Shown: positions 8,307-17,013 of the stretch, piece by piece
Position numbering within the stretch: position 1 is the stretch's first letter
Layout: each line of letters opens with the position of its first letter
Source: Aquabacterium sp. OR-4
Lineage (GTDB): Bacteria; Pseudomonadota; Gammaproteobacteria; Burkholderiales; Burkholderiaceae_C
Assembly: GCF_025290835.2 (NCBI RefSeq)
Contig: NZ_JAOCQD020000001.1
Coordinates: forward strand, 1,178,001 to 1,242,000
Length of the DNA stretch: 64,000 bases
Direction: 5' to 3'
Made by a program: the position numbers and the translations under genes
Notes under the pieces: generated by a model
The model's input: the letters and a program-made list of their open reading frames with translations, nothing else
The model's database searches: none
What the model was told of the DNA's origin: nothing

Positions 8307-9416
8307 ATGAATCCCCAGGACGACGCCCCGCCCCCCGAGCCCGCAGCGACCCCCGCACCCGCCGCGCCCGCCCAGGACGCGACGCCCGCCCCGGCTGCCG
8401 CCGCCAGCTCGGCGCCCGCAGCCGCAGCGTCGGCCCCGGCCTCCGCCGCCTCCGCCAGCAGCGCTGGCGCCACGGCGGTGCCGGTGGTCTCGCTGGCCGC
8501 GCTCGAGCGCACCGTCGACCGCCTGTCTTCAGAGCTGCTGCACGACCGCCGCAACGAGCGCCGCTGGCGCATCTTCTTCCGCCTGGCCTGGCTGATGCTG
8601 GTCACGGCGGTGGCCTGGGCGCTGTTTGCCCAGCGCGGCTCGCACTCGGCGCCCAGCACGCCGCACACCGCGCTGGTGGAGCTGCGCGGCGAGATCGCCG
8701 CCGACACCGAGGCCAGCGCCGAGCAGCTGATCGCCGGCCTGCGCGATGCCTTTGCCGACAGCGGCGCCCAGGCCGTGGTGCTGCGCATCAACTCGCCCGG
8801 CGGCAGCCCGGTGCAGGCCGGCCTGATCAACGACGAGATCCTGCGCCTGAAGGCCAAGCACAAGAAGAAGGTGTATGCGGTGGTCGAGGAGATCTGTGCC
8901 TCGGGTGCCTACTACGTGGCCGTGGCCGCCGACGAGATCTATGTCGACAAGGCCAGCCTGGTGGGCTCGATCGGCGTGCTGATGGACGGCTTCGGCTTTC
9001 CGGGCCTGATGGACAAGCTGGGCGTCGAGCGCCGGCTGATCACTGCCGGACAGAACAAGGCCATGATGGACCCGTTCTCCGAGGCCGATCCGAAGCACCG
9101 CGCCTACCTGCAGGCCATGATCGACCAGATCCACCAGCAGTTCATCACCGTGGTCAAGTCGGGCCGCGGCGAGCGGCTGAAGGCCACGCCCGACACCTTC
9201 TCGGGCCTGGTGTGGAACGGTGACGAGGCGGTCAAGCTGGGCCTGGTCGATCACCTGGGCAGCCTCGACTACGTGGCGCGCGAGGTGGTCAAGGCCGAGG
9301 AGATCATCGACTACACGCCGCGCGAGAACGTGGCCGAACGCCTGGCCAAGCGCTTTGGCGCGGCCATGGGCGAGGGCGCGGTGCGCGCCGCCGGCGGCGT
9401 GCTGCGCCTGCGCTGA
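8307..9416 (+). CDS. sppA: Signal peptide peptidase, S49 family (SppA, short form)
   Basis: Inner-membrane serine protease that degrades cleaved signal peptides. Of 369 aa, the first 60 are nearly pure Ala/Pro/Ser, then a membrane anchor lies at about 89-108 with the catalytic part outside. INSPGGSPVQAG is the conserved oxyanion-side strand. Ser199 in CASGAYY and Lys251 in TAGQNKAMMDP match the Ser-Lys dyad of the short SppA type, with the same 52-residue spacing as in the Bacillus enzyme. It starts eight bases after the Rieske stop. Its stop codon lies inside the first unit of a 9-bp tandem array. Confidence 0.93.
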   Translation: MNPQDDAPPPEPAATPAPAAPAQDATPAPAAAASSAPAAAASAPASAASASSAGATAVPVVSLAALERTVDRLSSELLHDRRNERRWRIFFRLAWLMLVTAVAWALFAQRGSHSAPSTPHTALVELRGEIAADTEASAEQLIAGLRDAFADSGAQAVVLRINSPGGSPVQAGLINDEILRLKAKHKKKVYAVVEEICASGAYYVAVAADEIYVDKASLVGSIGVLMDGFGFPGLMDKLGVERRLITAGQNKAMMDPFSEADPKHRAYLQAMIDQIHQQFITVVKSGRGERLKATPDTFSGLVWNGDEAVKLGLVDHLGSLDYVAREVVKAEEIIDYTPRENVAERLAKRFGAAMGEGAVRAAGGVLRLR

Positions 9417-9510
9417 GGGCGTTGGGGGCGCTGGGGGCGCTGAGGGCGCTGAGGGCGCTGAGTGTGCTGAGTGTGCTGAGTGTGCTGAGTGTGCTGAGTG
9501 TGCTGAGGGC
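9412..9510 (+). repeat. 9-bp tandem array (GCTGAGTGT/GCTGAGGGC), 11 units
   Basis: Eleven contiguous 9-base units: GCTGAGGGC, two G-rich variants, two GCTGAGGGC, five identical GCTGAGTGT and a final GCTGAGGGC. The array begins with the bases that contain the sppA stop codon and ends 20 bases before the patatin stop on the other strand. All frames with CTGAGx contain TGA or code for Leu/Ser-type repeats, so it is probably untranslated and may be unstable in length. Confidence 0.95.
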
Positions 9511-9530
9511 GCGGCCGGGCGCCGTGGGCC

Positions 9531-10856
9531 TCAACCCGCGGCCAGGCGCTGCTCGAGTGTGTCGAGCACCTTGTCCAGGCGGCTGAGCGAGCGGCTCAGC
9601 CGGCTGTGCCAGCGCCGCGGCCGCGGCGGCGGCTGGCGCAGCAGCAGGCGGCGCGCCGGGTCGTCCAGCGCGGCCTCGTCCAGCTGCAGGCCGTGGCGGG
9701 CCAGCAGGCGGCCCAGCAGGTCGCGGCGCGCACGCAGGTCTGCGCGGGTCTTCTGGTAGGCATGCTCGGCCAGGTGGCGGCGCTGCGAGTAGCTGAAGAT
9801 GTTGGCCAGAAACATCTCCGGGTCGCGCTGGTCGGGCTCGAACAGCACGATGTCGGTGTGCGGGTGCGAGCGCTCGTAGCCCTTCAGGCCCAGTTGCAGC
9901 CGCGAGTGGATCAGGGCGCGGAAGGTCTGGCTCAGCACCAGGGGCAGGCCGCCATCCACCAGATGCGGAATGCGCTCACCGGCGCGGCCGCGCGCCTGGG
10001 CCGGCAGCGCATGCGTGGCGTCGAAGGGCACGATCGGGTTCAGCGCGATCAGCAGATCCAGGCCCTGGTCGAGCAGCACGCTGGCATGCAGCGTCTTCTT
10101 CAGCGCGCCGTCCACATAGTGCCGGCCGGCGATCTGCACCGGTGGAAACAGGCCCGGCAGCGCGGCGCTGGCGGCCACCGCGCGCGAGATCGGCACGGCG
10201 TCCCAGCCTGGCAGGCCGAAGGGGGCGACCTCGCCGCTGTCGAGGTCGGTGGCCACCAGCACCAGGTGCCGGCCGCGCTGGCGCAGGTGGCGGAAATCGT
10301 CGCTGCGGCCGGCCTGGGTGAACATGCGCTGCAGCCGCGCCTCGAGCGCCTGGTTGCCGAACAGGCCGGTGGGCAGCACGGCGCCCAGGCGCTCCACCGC
10401 CGCGGTCAGCGAGCGCCGGTTCAGCAGCAGCCGGGTGCCGGCCTGCGCCAGCAGCGCGGGCAGCATGGCCAGGCGCTCGAACCACTCGCCAAAGGCCGGC
10501 CGCACGAACAGCGCGGGGCTGATCTCGTCATCGGGCAGCGGTGTGTCGTTCTCGATGAAGGCCGCGCACAGCTGGCGCGGGCGCATGCCGTTGGCCAGCG
10601 CCGCGGCGATGAAGCCGCCGGCCGACACGCCGACATAGCCCTGCAGGGCCACCAGGTCGATGCCGGGCAATGCATCCTCGATTGCGCACAGCGCACCGAT
10701 CTCCCAGGTGGCGCCCAGCGGGCCGCCACCGGCCAGCGCCAGGCCGATGCGCGGCGCGGGTGCCGAGGCTGGTGCGGATGCGGGTGCCGCTGTCGGTGCG
10801 CCTGGGGGCCGGGCGCGTCGCGCACGGCGCGCGCGCGGTGGGGCGCGGTTGCTCAC
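9531..10856 (-). CDS. Patatin-like phospholipase
   Basis: Predicted Ser-Asp dyad lipid acyl hydrolase of 441 aa. After a Pro/Ala/Arg-rich N-terminus come the oxyanion loop LAGGGPLGATWEIGAL, the nucleophile elbow GVSAGGF and the DGA motif carrying the catalytic Asp in YVDGALKKT. A signal peptide is not evident. The GTG start at 10856 has no obvious Shine-Dalgarno and the first ~35 residues are low complexity, so the start is uncertain. It reads in the same direction as the phasin gene upstream, which raises but does not prove a role in storage-granule lipid turnover. Confidence 0.9.
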   Translation of the reverse strand: MSNRAPPRARRARRARPPGAPTAAPASAPASAPAPRIGLALAGGGPLGATWEIGALCAIEDALPGIDLVALQGYVGVSAGGFIAAALANGMRPRQLCAAFIENDTPLPDDEISPALFVRPAFGEWFERLAMLPALLAQAGTRLLLNRRSLTAAVERLGAVLPTGLFGNQALEARLQRMFTQAGRSDDFRHLRQRGRHLVLVATDLDSGEVAPFGLPGWDAVPISRAVAASAALPGLFPPVQIAGRHYVDGALKKTLHASVLLDQGLDLLIALNPIVPFDATHALPAQARGRAGERIPHLVDGGLPLVLSQTFRALIHSRLQLGLKGYERSHPHTDIVLFEPDQRDPEMFLANIFSYSQRRHLAEHAYQKTRADLRARRDLLGRLLARHGLQLDEAALDDPARRLLLRQPPPRPRRWHSRLSRSLSRLDKVLDTLEQRLAAG

Positions 10857-11021
10857 GGTGGGGTGGCGGCGCCGGCGTCAGGCCGGCGGCCCGAACCTCA
10901 GCAGGTGTGAACGAACCGTGGCGCGCGGGCTCAGCGTGGTTCGGTCAACGCAGCCGTGCACCCGTGCGGCCCGTGGCGCAGGGCGGCAATGTGCCCGCGC
11001 AGCAGGTCCGTTCACAGCGCG

Positions 11022-11705
11022 TCAGGCGGCCGGGGCCTTGCGGGTGCGCTTGGCGGCGGGTTTGGCGGTGGGTTTGGCGATGGACTTGGCGGTCGTCGGG
11101 GCGCTCGGCTGGGTGGCCACCGGCGTGGGCGCAGCGGCTGCGCGCTTCTTCGGTGCCGCCTTCTTGGCCGGCGTTTCGGCCGGGGTCTTGGCTGGCGGTT
11201 TTGTCGCTGCGGTCGCCTGGGTCGCGGCCTTCTTGGCGGCGGCCTTCCTGGCGGGCGCGGCCTGGGCCGCCGGCTGGCCGCCCATGGCCGCCACTGCGGC
11301 GGCCAGCGCCGCCACGCGCTCGCTGAGCTGGGCCACGTCCTTGGCGGTGGGCACGCCCAGCTTGCTCAGCGCACGGGCGGTGCGCTCTTCGAAGATCGAT
11401 TCCAGCTTGTCCCAGTGCGCGTTGGCCTTGTCGCCCACCTGGCCGGCCATGGCCGACATCTTGCCGGCCACGTCGCCGATCTTTTCTTCGGCCACGGCCT
11501 GGGTCTTGCGGTGCAGGCTCACGCCTTCCTTGATCAGGGTGTCGAACACCTTGGTGCCCTCGCCCTGGGCCTTGGCAAAGGCGCCCAGGCCGGCCAGCCA
11601 GATCTGCTGCGCCGAGTCCTTCACCGTCTGGGCCAGTTGGCTGTCAAGCAGCCCGGCGGCCGGCGCGGCCTGTTTCTCGGCCAACTTCTGAAGCTTCTTG
11701 ACCAC
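11022..11705 (-). CDS. Phasin-like granule-associated protein (PhaF/PhaI family)
   Basis: A 227-aa protein with two parts. The N-terminal phasin region contains WLAGLGAFAKAQGEG and predicted amphipathic, coiled-coil helices to about residue 130. The C-terminal half is Ala/Lys/Pro repeats of AAKP and PAKTPAE type resembling histone H1 tails, as in Pseudomonas PhaF, which binds both polyhydroxyalkanoate granules and DNA. The GTG start at 11705 is preceded by GAGGAG at six bases. No PHA synthase lies in the window. Expected role: covering PHA granules and helping segregate them. Confidence 0.88.
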   Translation of the reverse strand: MVKKLQKLAEKQAAPAAGLLDSQLAQTVKDSAQQIWLAGLGAFAKAQGEGTKVFDTLIKEGVSLHRKTQAVAEEKIGDVAGKMSAMAGQVGDKANAHWDKLESIFEERTARALSKLGVPTAKDVAQLSERVAALAAAVAAMGGQPAAQAAPARKAAAKKAATQATAATKPPAKTPAETPAKKAAPKKRAAAAPTPVATQPSAPTTAKSIAKPTAKPAAKRTRKAPAA

Positions 11706-11902
11706 GGCTTGCTCCTCGCAGGTGTTGTGGTGGCGACCCCGGCCGCTGGAACCAGCCGGCGCAGCCAGTGTAGGCAGGCGTTCTGAGGGCGTCAGCTTAA
11801 TCGACTAGGGCCGACGCTCTAGCTCCGCGCTTTCACGGGGTGGCGGGCGCGGCGCCCGGGCGGAGCCGCCGCGCCGGGTGCGCCAAGCTATCCTCGCGGC
11901 CC

Positions 11903-13726
11903 ATGTACGCCGCCCATTTCGGACTCGCGCAGGCTCCGTTCTCGATCGCGCCGGACCCGCGGTTTCTGTTCATGAGCGAGCGGCACCGCGAGGCGCTGGC
12001 CCATCTGCTGTACGGCCTGCAGGCCGGTGGCGGCATCGTGCTGCTGACCGGCGAGATCGGTGCCGGCAAGACCACCGTGTGCCGATGCTTTCTCGAGCAG
12101 GTGCACGGCCCGGACGCCGGGCCGGTGGCCGAGGCTGCGCCTGCGCCTGCCCCCCGCGGCGGGCCGGGCAGTGCGGTGCCGCCGGCGCTGTCCGGGCCTT
12201 GCCGGGTGGCCTACATCTTCAATCCCAAGCTGTCGGTCATCGAGCTGCTGCAGACGGTGTGCGACGAGTTCGGCATTGCGGTCACGCCGCGCAGCGCGGG
12301 CGCGCCCACGGTCAAGGACCACATCGACCCGCTGAACGCCTTTCTGCTCGAGGCCCATGCCCAGGGCTGGCAGTGCGTGCTGGTGATCGACGAGGCGCAG
12401 AACCTCGAGGCCCAGGTGCTCGAGCAGCTGCGCCTGCTGACCAACCTGGAGACCGGCGAGCGCAAGCTGCTGCAGATCATCCTGATCGGTCAGCCCGAGC
12501 TGCGCGCGCTGCTGGCGCAGCCGGCGCTGGAGCAGCTGGCGCAGCGCGTGATCGCGCGCTACCACCTGGGTGCGCTGAACCGCGACGAGACGCTGGCCTA
12601 TCTGCAGCACCGCCTGGCCGTGGCCGGCCGCACCGGGCCGCTGCCCTTCGAGCGTGCGGCCCTGGCGCGGCTGCATGCGCTCACCGGCGGCGTGCCGCGG
12701 CGCATCAACCTGCTGGCCGACCGCGCGCTGCTGGGGGCCTATGTGGAGCGCCGCGAGCGCGTGAGCCGGCGCATCGTCGACACCGCGGCGGCCGAGGTCT
12801 TCGATGCGGGCGCCGCGCCGCGCTGGCGCCCTGGTGCGGTGGTGGCCTGGGCGGGGGGCGCGCTGCTGCTGCTGGCCGGCCTGGCGCTGATGGCGGGCCT
12901 GGGCGTGGCGCCGAGCCGCCTGCTGCCTGACCGCCTGCTGCCGGGGGCCGACAGCGCCACGGCGGCGGCGCCAGCACCGGCCAGCGCCGCATCGGCGCCG
13001 GCGTTGGCGTTGGCGTCGGCGCCGGCCACGGTGCCGGTGGTGCCTGAGGTGCCTGCGCCGGCCGTGGCGCCGCAGGCCTTGGCGGCAGCCGCGCCGCTGC
13101 CGCTGTTGGATCCGGTGGCCGACTGGTCGCGCCTGTTGGCCGATGAGCCGGCGGCCTGGGCGGCGCTGGCCATGGTCTGGGTGCCGGCGGGCCAGGCGCC
13201 AGGCCAGGCCCAGGCCCTGTGCGGCGCGGGCTCGGTCTGGCAATGCCATCGTGGCACGCAGATGAGCCTGGCCCTGCTGCGCCTGCTCGACCGCCCCGGC
13301 TGGCTGACCCTGCACGACAGCCAGGGCCGCAGCGCCCGGGTGCTGCTGCTGGGCCTGGACGGCCGGCAGGCCCTGCTGGCGGCCGGCGCCCGGCGCTGGC
13401 GCATCGACACAGCGGCCCTGGTGCAGCTGTGGCAGGGTGACTTCGCCACCCTCTGGCAGGCGCCGCCCGGCTATGCCCAGCCGCTGCGGCCGGGCGACCA
13501 GGGCGCCGTGGTGCTGGCGCTGACCGAAGCGCTGCAGCGCGTGCAGGGCGCCGCAGCGCCGGCCGCCGCCGAGCGACTGGGGCCGCGCTGGGGGCGCCAG
13601 CTGCTGGCCTTCCAGCGGGCCCAGGGCCTGGTGGCCGATGGCGTGGCCGGGCCCACCACCTTCATGCAGATCAACCGCGCGCTGGGCGTGGCCGAGCCGC
13701 GCCTGGTGGCCGGCGCCATCGAGTGA
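11903..13726 (+). CDS. gspA: ExeA/GspA-type AAA ATPase with peptidoglycan-binding domain
   Basis: Inner-membrane ATPase that with GspB helps place the type II secretion secretin in the cell wall. The 607-aa protein starts MYAAHFGLAQAPFSIAPDPRF, diagnostic for ExeA. Walker A is GEIGAGKTT, Walker B VLVIDEAQN, and the sensor region GGVPRRINLLADRALL. A membrane segment near residues 310-330 is followed by an Ala/Pro linker and a C-terminal peptidoglycan-binding domain ending QGLVADGVAGPTTFMQINRA. GspB is next. An insert of about 30 residues (EAAPAPAPRGGPG) sits soon after Walker A. TATCCT lies eight bases before the ATG, so the leader may be very short. Confidence 0.93.
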   Translation: MYAAHFGLAQAPFSIAPDPRFLFMSERHREALAHLLYGLQAGGGIVLLTGEIGAGKTTVCRCFLEQVHGPDAGPVAEAAPAPAPRGGPGSAVPPALSGPCRVAYIFNPKLSVIELLQTVCDEFGIAVTPRSAGAPTVKDHIDPLNAFLLEAHAQGWQCVLVIDEAQNLEAQVLEQLRLLTNLETGERKLLQIILIGQPELRALLAQPALEQLAQRVIARYHLGALNRDETLAYLQHRLAVAGRTGPLPFERAALARLHALTGGVPRRINLLADRALLGAYVERRERVSRRIVDTAAAEVFDAGAAPRWRPGAVVAWAGGALLLLAGLALMAGLGVAPSRLLPDRLLPGADSATAAAPAPASAASAPALALASAPATVPVVPEVPAPAVAPQALAAAAPLPLLDPVADWSRLLADEPAAWAALAMVWVPAGQAPGQAQALCGAGSVWQCHRGTQMSLALLRLLDRPGWLTLHDSQGRSARVLLLGLDGRQALLAAGARRWRIDTAALVQLWQGDFATLWQAPPGYAQPLRPGDQGAVVLALTEALQRVQGAAAPAAAERLGPRWGRQLLAFQRAQGLVADGVAGPTTFMQINRALGVAEPRLVAGAIE

Positions 13727-13848
13727 GCGGAGCCCGATGACCCTGCACACGACAGCGCCGACACCTGGCCCGGCGACACTGACCGGCCCCGGCGAGCCCG
13801 CACCCGACACCCTGCCCGCCGCGGCGCGGCCACACGCCCTTTGCTCCG

Positions 13849-14529
13849 ATGTCCTACATCCTTGATGCCCTGCGCCGCGCCGATGCCGAACGGCAGCGCG
13901 GCAGCGTGCCCGGTCTGAACACCCCGGCGGTGCCGCTGGCCACGGGCGCCGCCTTGGCGTCGGGCGGTCGGCGGCGCGGGCTGGCGATGGCGCTGGCCGC
14001 CGCGCTGGGCGTGGCCGTGCTGCTGGGTCTGGGCCTGGGCCTGGGCCAGCTGTGGTGGCGCTCGGCGCACGCGCCGGCCAGCGTGGGCACGCCCGCCGTG
14101 GCGGCTGCCGTGGCGCCAGCTGCCGGCTCGACGGCGGTGACGCCGGGTGACCCGCCGGCGCCCGCCGCCCCGATGCCGTCCATCGCGCCCGCGCTGGCCG
14201 CGGCGCCTGTGCCGCCGCCGGTGGTGCTGGTGATGCCTGCGCCCACGCCACCCACGCCACCCGTGCCGGCCATGCCGGCCGAAGCACCGCCGGCCAGCGC
14301 GCGCCTGCCCACGCTGGCCGAGCTGCCCGAGGCGCTGCGCCGCCAGGTGCCGCCGCTGGCGCTGGGTGGCGGCATGTATTCCGAGCAGGCCAGCCAGCGG
14401 CTGGTGATCGTCAATGGCCAGGTGGCGCACGAGGGCAGCGAGGTGGCACCCGGTGTGCGCCTGCTGCAGATCCGGCCCAAGTCGGTGGTCTTCGGCGTGG
14501 GCGGGCAGCGCTTCGAGGCGGCGCTGTAG
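13849..14529 (+). CDS. gspB: General secretion pathway protein GspB
   Basis: Partner of GspA in type II secretion. The 226-aa protein begins MSYILDALRRADAERQRG, the hallmark N-terminus of GspB/ExeB. A single membrane anchor lies around residues 44-66, followed by a long Ala/Pro periplasmic linker and the C-terminal domain LPEALRRQVPPLALGGGMYSE...RFEAAL. It lies 122 bases after gspA on the same strand. No other gsp gene is in the window, so the main T2SS cluster must be elsewhere if present. Confidence 0.92.
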   Translation: MSYILDALRRADAERQRGSVPGLNTPAVPLATGAALASGGRRRGLAMALAAALGVAVLLGLGLGLGQLWWRSAHAPASVGTPAVAAAVAPAAGSTAVTPGDPPAPAAPMPSIAPALAAAPVPPPVVLVMPAPTPPTPPVPAMPAEAPPASARLPTLAELPEALRRQVPPLALGGGMYSEQASQRLVIVNGQVAHEGSEVAPGVRLLQIRPKSVVFGVGGQRFEAAL

Positions 14530-14643
14530 CGCGCGCCGCGTGGCTGGGCAGGCTTGGGGTTAGCGCGCAAGGGGGCAGTGCCGGCCATCGTCAAGAATCC
14601 AGGCTCGACCCGCGTTCGAGCGCGATTCCTGGAGAGCGAGCCC

Positions 14644-16641
14644 ATGCATTACTTCGTCACCGGTGCCACCGGCTTCATCGGCAAACGCCTGGTCAAGGCC
14701 CTGCTGGCCCGCCGCGGCAGCACGGTGCACTTTCTGGTGCGGCCCGGCAGCGAGGGCAAGCTGGCCGAGCTGTATGCCTTCTGGGGCGTGAGCAAGGCGC
14801 GTGCGCTGCCGGTGACCGGAGACCTCACCGGCAAGAAGCTGGGCGTGGCCGCCGAGACGATCAAGGCACTGAAGGGCCAGATCGACGCCGTATACCACCT
14901 GGCCGCGGTGTACGACCTGTCGGCCGACGAAGAGGCCCAGGTGCGCGTCAATGTGGAGGGCACGCGCAACGTGGTGGAGTTTGCCAAGGCCATCGATGCC
15001 GGCCACCTGCACCATGTGTCGTCGATCGCCGCGGCCGGCCTGTACGAAGGCGTGTTCCGCGAGGACATGTTCGACGAGGCCGAGAACCTCGACCACCCGT
15101 ACTTCGCCACCAAGCACGAGAGCGAGAAGATCGTGCGCAAGGAGTGCAAGGTGCCGTGGACGGTGTACCGCCCGGCCATGGTGGTGGGCGACAGCAGCAC
15201 CGGCGAGATGGACAAGATCGACGGGCCGTACTACTTCTTCAAGCTGATCCAGCGCATGCGCCAGCTGCTGCCGCCGTGGATGCCCACGGTGGGCCTGGAG
15301 GGCGGGCGCATCAACATCGTGCCGGTGGACTTTGTGGTCAAGGCGATTGACCACATCAGCCATGGCAAGAGCGCGCTGAAGGGCAAGTGCTTCCACCTCG
15401 TCGACCCGGTGGGCTACCGCGTGGGCGATGTGCTCGACGTGTTTGCCAAGGCCGCGCATGCACCGAAGATGAATGTCTTCGTCAACGCGGCGCTGCTGGG
15501 CTTCATTCCGCGCGGCGTCAAGAAGAGCCTGATGGCGCTGGCGCCGGTGCGCCGCGTGGTCAACGCGGTGATGAAGGACCTGGGCCTGCCGGAAGACATG
15601 CTCAGCTTCGTCAACTACCCCACGCGCTTCGACTGTCGCGAGACGCTGGCGGCGCTGAAGGGCAGCGGCATCGAATGCCCCAAGCTCGACGACTACGCCT
15701 GGCGCCTGTGGGACTACTGGGAGCGCCACCTCGACCCCGATCTGTTCATCGATCGCAGCCTGAAGGGCACGGTGGGCGGCAAGGTGGTGCTGATCACCGG
15801 CGGCTCGTCGGGCATCGGCCTGGCGGCTGCGATCAAGTTTGCCGAGGCGGGCGCCATCACCATCATCTGCGCCCGCGGCGAAGACAAGCTGCGCGAGGCG
15901 GTGGCCGAGATCAAGGCCAAGGCCGGCGCCGATGCCCAGGTGCACAGCCACTCGGTGGACATAGCCGACGAGGCCGGCTGCGCCGCGTTCTGCAAGATGC
16001 TGGAAGAAACGCATGGCGGTGTCGACTACCTGGTCAACAACGCCGGCCGCTCGATCCGCCGCGCCATCGAGAACAGCTACGACCGCTTCCACGACTTCCA
16101 GCGCACGATGGACCTGAACTACTTCGGCTGCCTGCGCATCACCATGGGCCTGCTGCCGGGCATGGTGAAAAAGCGCCGCGGCCACATCGTCAACATCAGC
16201 TCGATCGGCGTGCTGACCAATGCGCCGCGCTTTTCTGCCTACGTGGCCAGCAAGTCGGCGCTCGATGCCTGGACACGCTGCGCCAGCAGCGAGTTTGCCG
16301 ACCAGGGCATCAGCTTCACCACCATCAACATGCCGCTGGTGCGCACGCCGATGATCGCGCCCACCAAGATCTACAACAACGTGCCCACCCTCTCGCCGGA
16401 GCAGGCGGCCGACATGATTGCCGAGGCCTGCGTCTACAAGCCGGTGCGCATTGCCACGCGCCTGGGCATCTTCGGCCAGGTGCTGCATGCCCTGGTGCCG
16501 CGCATCGCGCAGATCGTCATGAACACCACCTTCCGCATGTTCCCTGACAGCGATGCGGCGGCCGGTGCCAAGGGCGAGAAGCCCAAGCTCTCAGCCGAGG
16601 CGGTGGCGCTGCAGCAGATGATGCGGGGCATCCACTTCTGA
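14644..16641 (+). CDS. Two-domain fatty acyl-CoA reductase (wax-ester type)
   Basis: Protein of 665 aa made of two reductase domains. The N-terminal part is a thioester-reductase-like extended SDR starting MHYFVTGATGFIGKRL, with HVSSIAAAGLYEG and HPYFATKHES carrying the Tyr-x-x-x-Lys pair. The C-terminal part, from about residue 379, is a classical SDR with GGSSGIG and YVASK near 533. Layout, length and many stretches (DGPYYFF, INIVPVDFVV, the RMFPDS tail) match the Marinobacter aquaeolei enzyme that reduces fatty acyl-CoA to fatty alcohol for wax esters, as I recall that sequence. GGAGAGCGAG precedes the ATG. No wax synthase is seen here. With the phasin upstream it suggests storage-lipid metabolism. 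Confidence 0.9.
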   Translation: MHYFVTGATGFIGKRLVKALLARRGSTVHFLVRPGSEGKLAELYAFWGVSKARALPVTGDLTGKKLGVAAETIKALKGQIDAVYHLAAVYDLSADEEAQVRVNVEGTRNVVEFAKAIDAGHLHHVSSIAAAGLYEGVFREDMFDEAENLDHPYFATKHESEKIVRKECKVPWTVYRPAMVVGDSSTGEMDKIDGPYYFFKLIQRMRQLLPPWMPTVGLEGGRINIVPVDFVVKAIDHISHGKSALKGKCFHLVDPVGYRVGDVLDVFAKAAHAPKMNVFVNAALLGFIPRGVKKSLMALAPVRRVVNAVMKDLGLPEDMLSFVNYPTRFDCRETLAALKGSGIECPKLDDYAWRLWDYWERHLDPDLFIDRSLKGTVGGKVVLITGGSSGIGLAAAIKFAEAGAITIICARGEDKLREAVAEIKAKAGADAQVHSHSVDIADEAGCAAFCKMLEETHGGVDYLVNNAGRSIRRAIENSYDRFHDFQRTMDLNYFGCLRITMGLLPGMVKKRRGHIVNISSIGVLTNAPRFSAYVASKSALDAWTRCASSEFADQGISFTTINMPLVRTPMIAPTKIYNNVPTLSPEQAADMIAEACVYKPVRIATRLGIFGQVLHALVPRIAQIVMNTTFRMFPDSDAAAGAKGEKPKLSAEAVALQQMMRGIHF

Positions 16642-16699
16642 CGCTTGGGTGCCTGGGATCTTGCGTTCGCGGTTCGCTGTTCGACGTCCAGCGCAAGGT

Positions 16700-16800
16700 C
16701 AAGGCCGGCGGGTGGTCCTTGGACTCCGTGTCCCCCGCCGAGGTGCTCCCGCACCTCGGCTCCTCCTTGACCTGCGTCCAAGGGCCACCCGCCGGCCTTG
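16700..16800 (+). repeat. Nested palindromic element, copy A
   Basis: Outer arms at 16700-16724 and 16776-16800 are complementary at 24 of 25 positions. Inside is a perfect ten-base-pair hairpin (16737-16746 with 16751-16760, loop TCCC). The segments between the stems, TCCGTGTCCCCC and TCCTCCTTGACCTGC, recur nearly unchanged in two other copies whose stems have other sequences. It lies in the 372-base gap (16642-17013) between the convergent acyl-CoA reductase and transglutaminase genes. That gap holds copies A and B and a linker ACCCGCATGCGGAGATC, and no gene. Confidence 0.88.
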
Positions 16801-16864
16801 CCCCGAGGCACAGCGCCCTGCGTGGATGAATACCCGCATGCGGAGATCGTGCCGAGACGAGGAC

Positions 16865-16951
16865 GCCGGGTGACCGCCCGGCGCAAGTAAAGGAGGAGCC
16901 GTTGGCCGGGAGGCCGACGGCGGGGGACATGGAGCCGGGCGGTTACCCGGC
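16865..16951 (-). repeat. Nested palindromic element, copy B (inverted)
   Basis: Same architecture as copy A but in opposite orientation. Outer arms at 16865-16882 and 16934-16951 match at 17 of 18 positions. The inner hairpin is 16898-16907 with 16912-16921, loop GGGA, with one non-Watson-Crick position. Read on the minus strand, the constant segments are TCCATGTCCCCC and TCCTCCTTTACTTGC. It ends 62 bases beyond the transglutaminase stop. Confidence 0.88.
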
Positions 16952-17013
16952 GGCCTTGTCTCCCGCGCAGGACTTTGCGACCGTCCGCAACGAGAAGACC
17001 AAGAGCGAGCAGA

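Noticed and set aside
9412..9510. Tandem array considered as a CRISPR or coding repeat
   Set aside because: The 9-base units are contiguous with no spacers, and the reading frames contain TGA or simple Leu/Ser/Thr repeats with no start context.
13737..13865. Short frame between gspA and gspB (MTLHTTAPTPG...)
   Set aside because: About 43 codons of Pro/Ala/Thr with no similarity, running into the gspB start; better explained as spacer.
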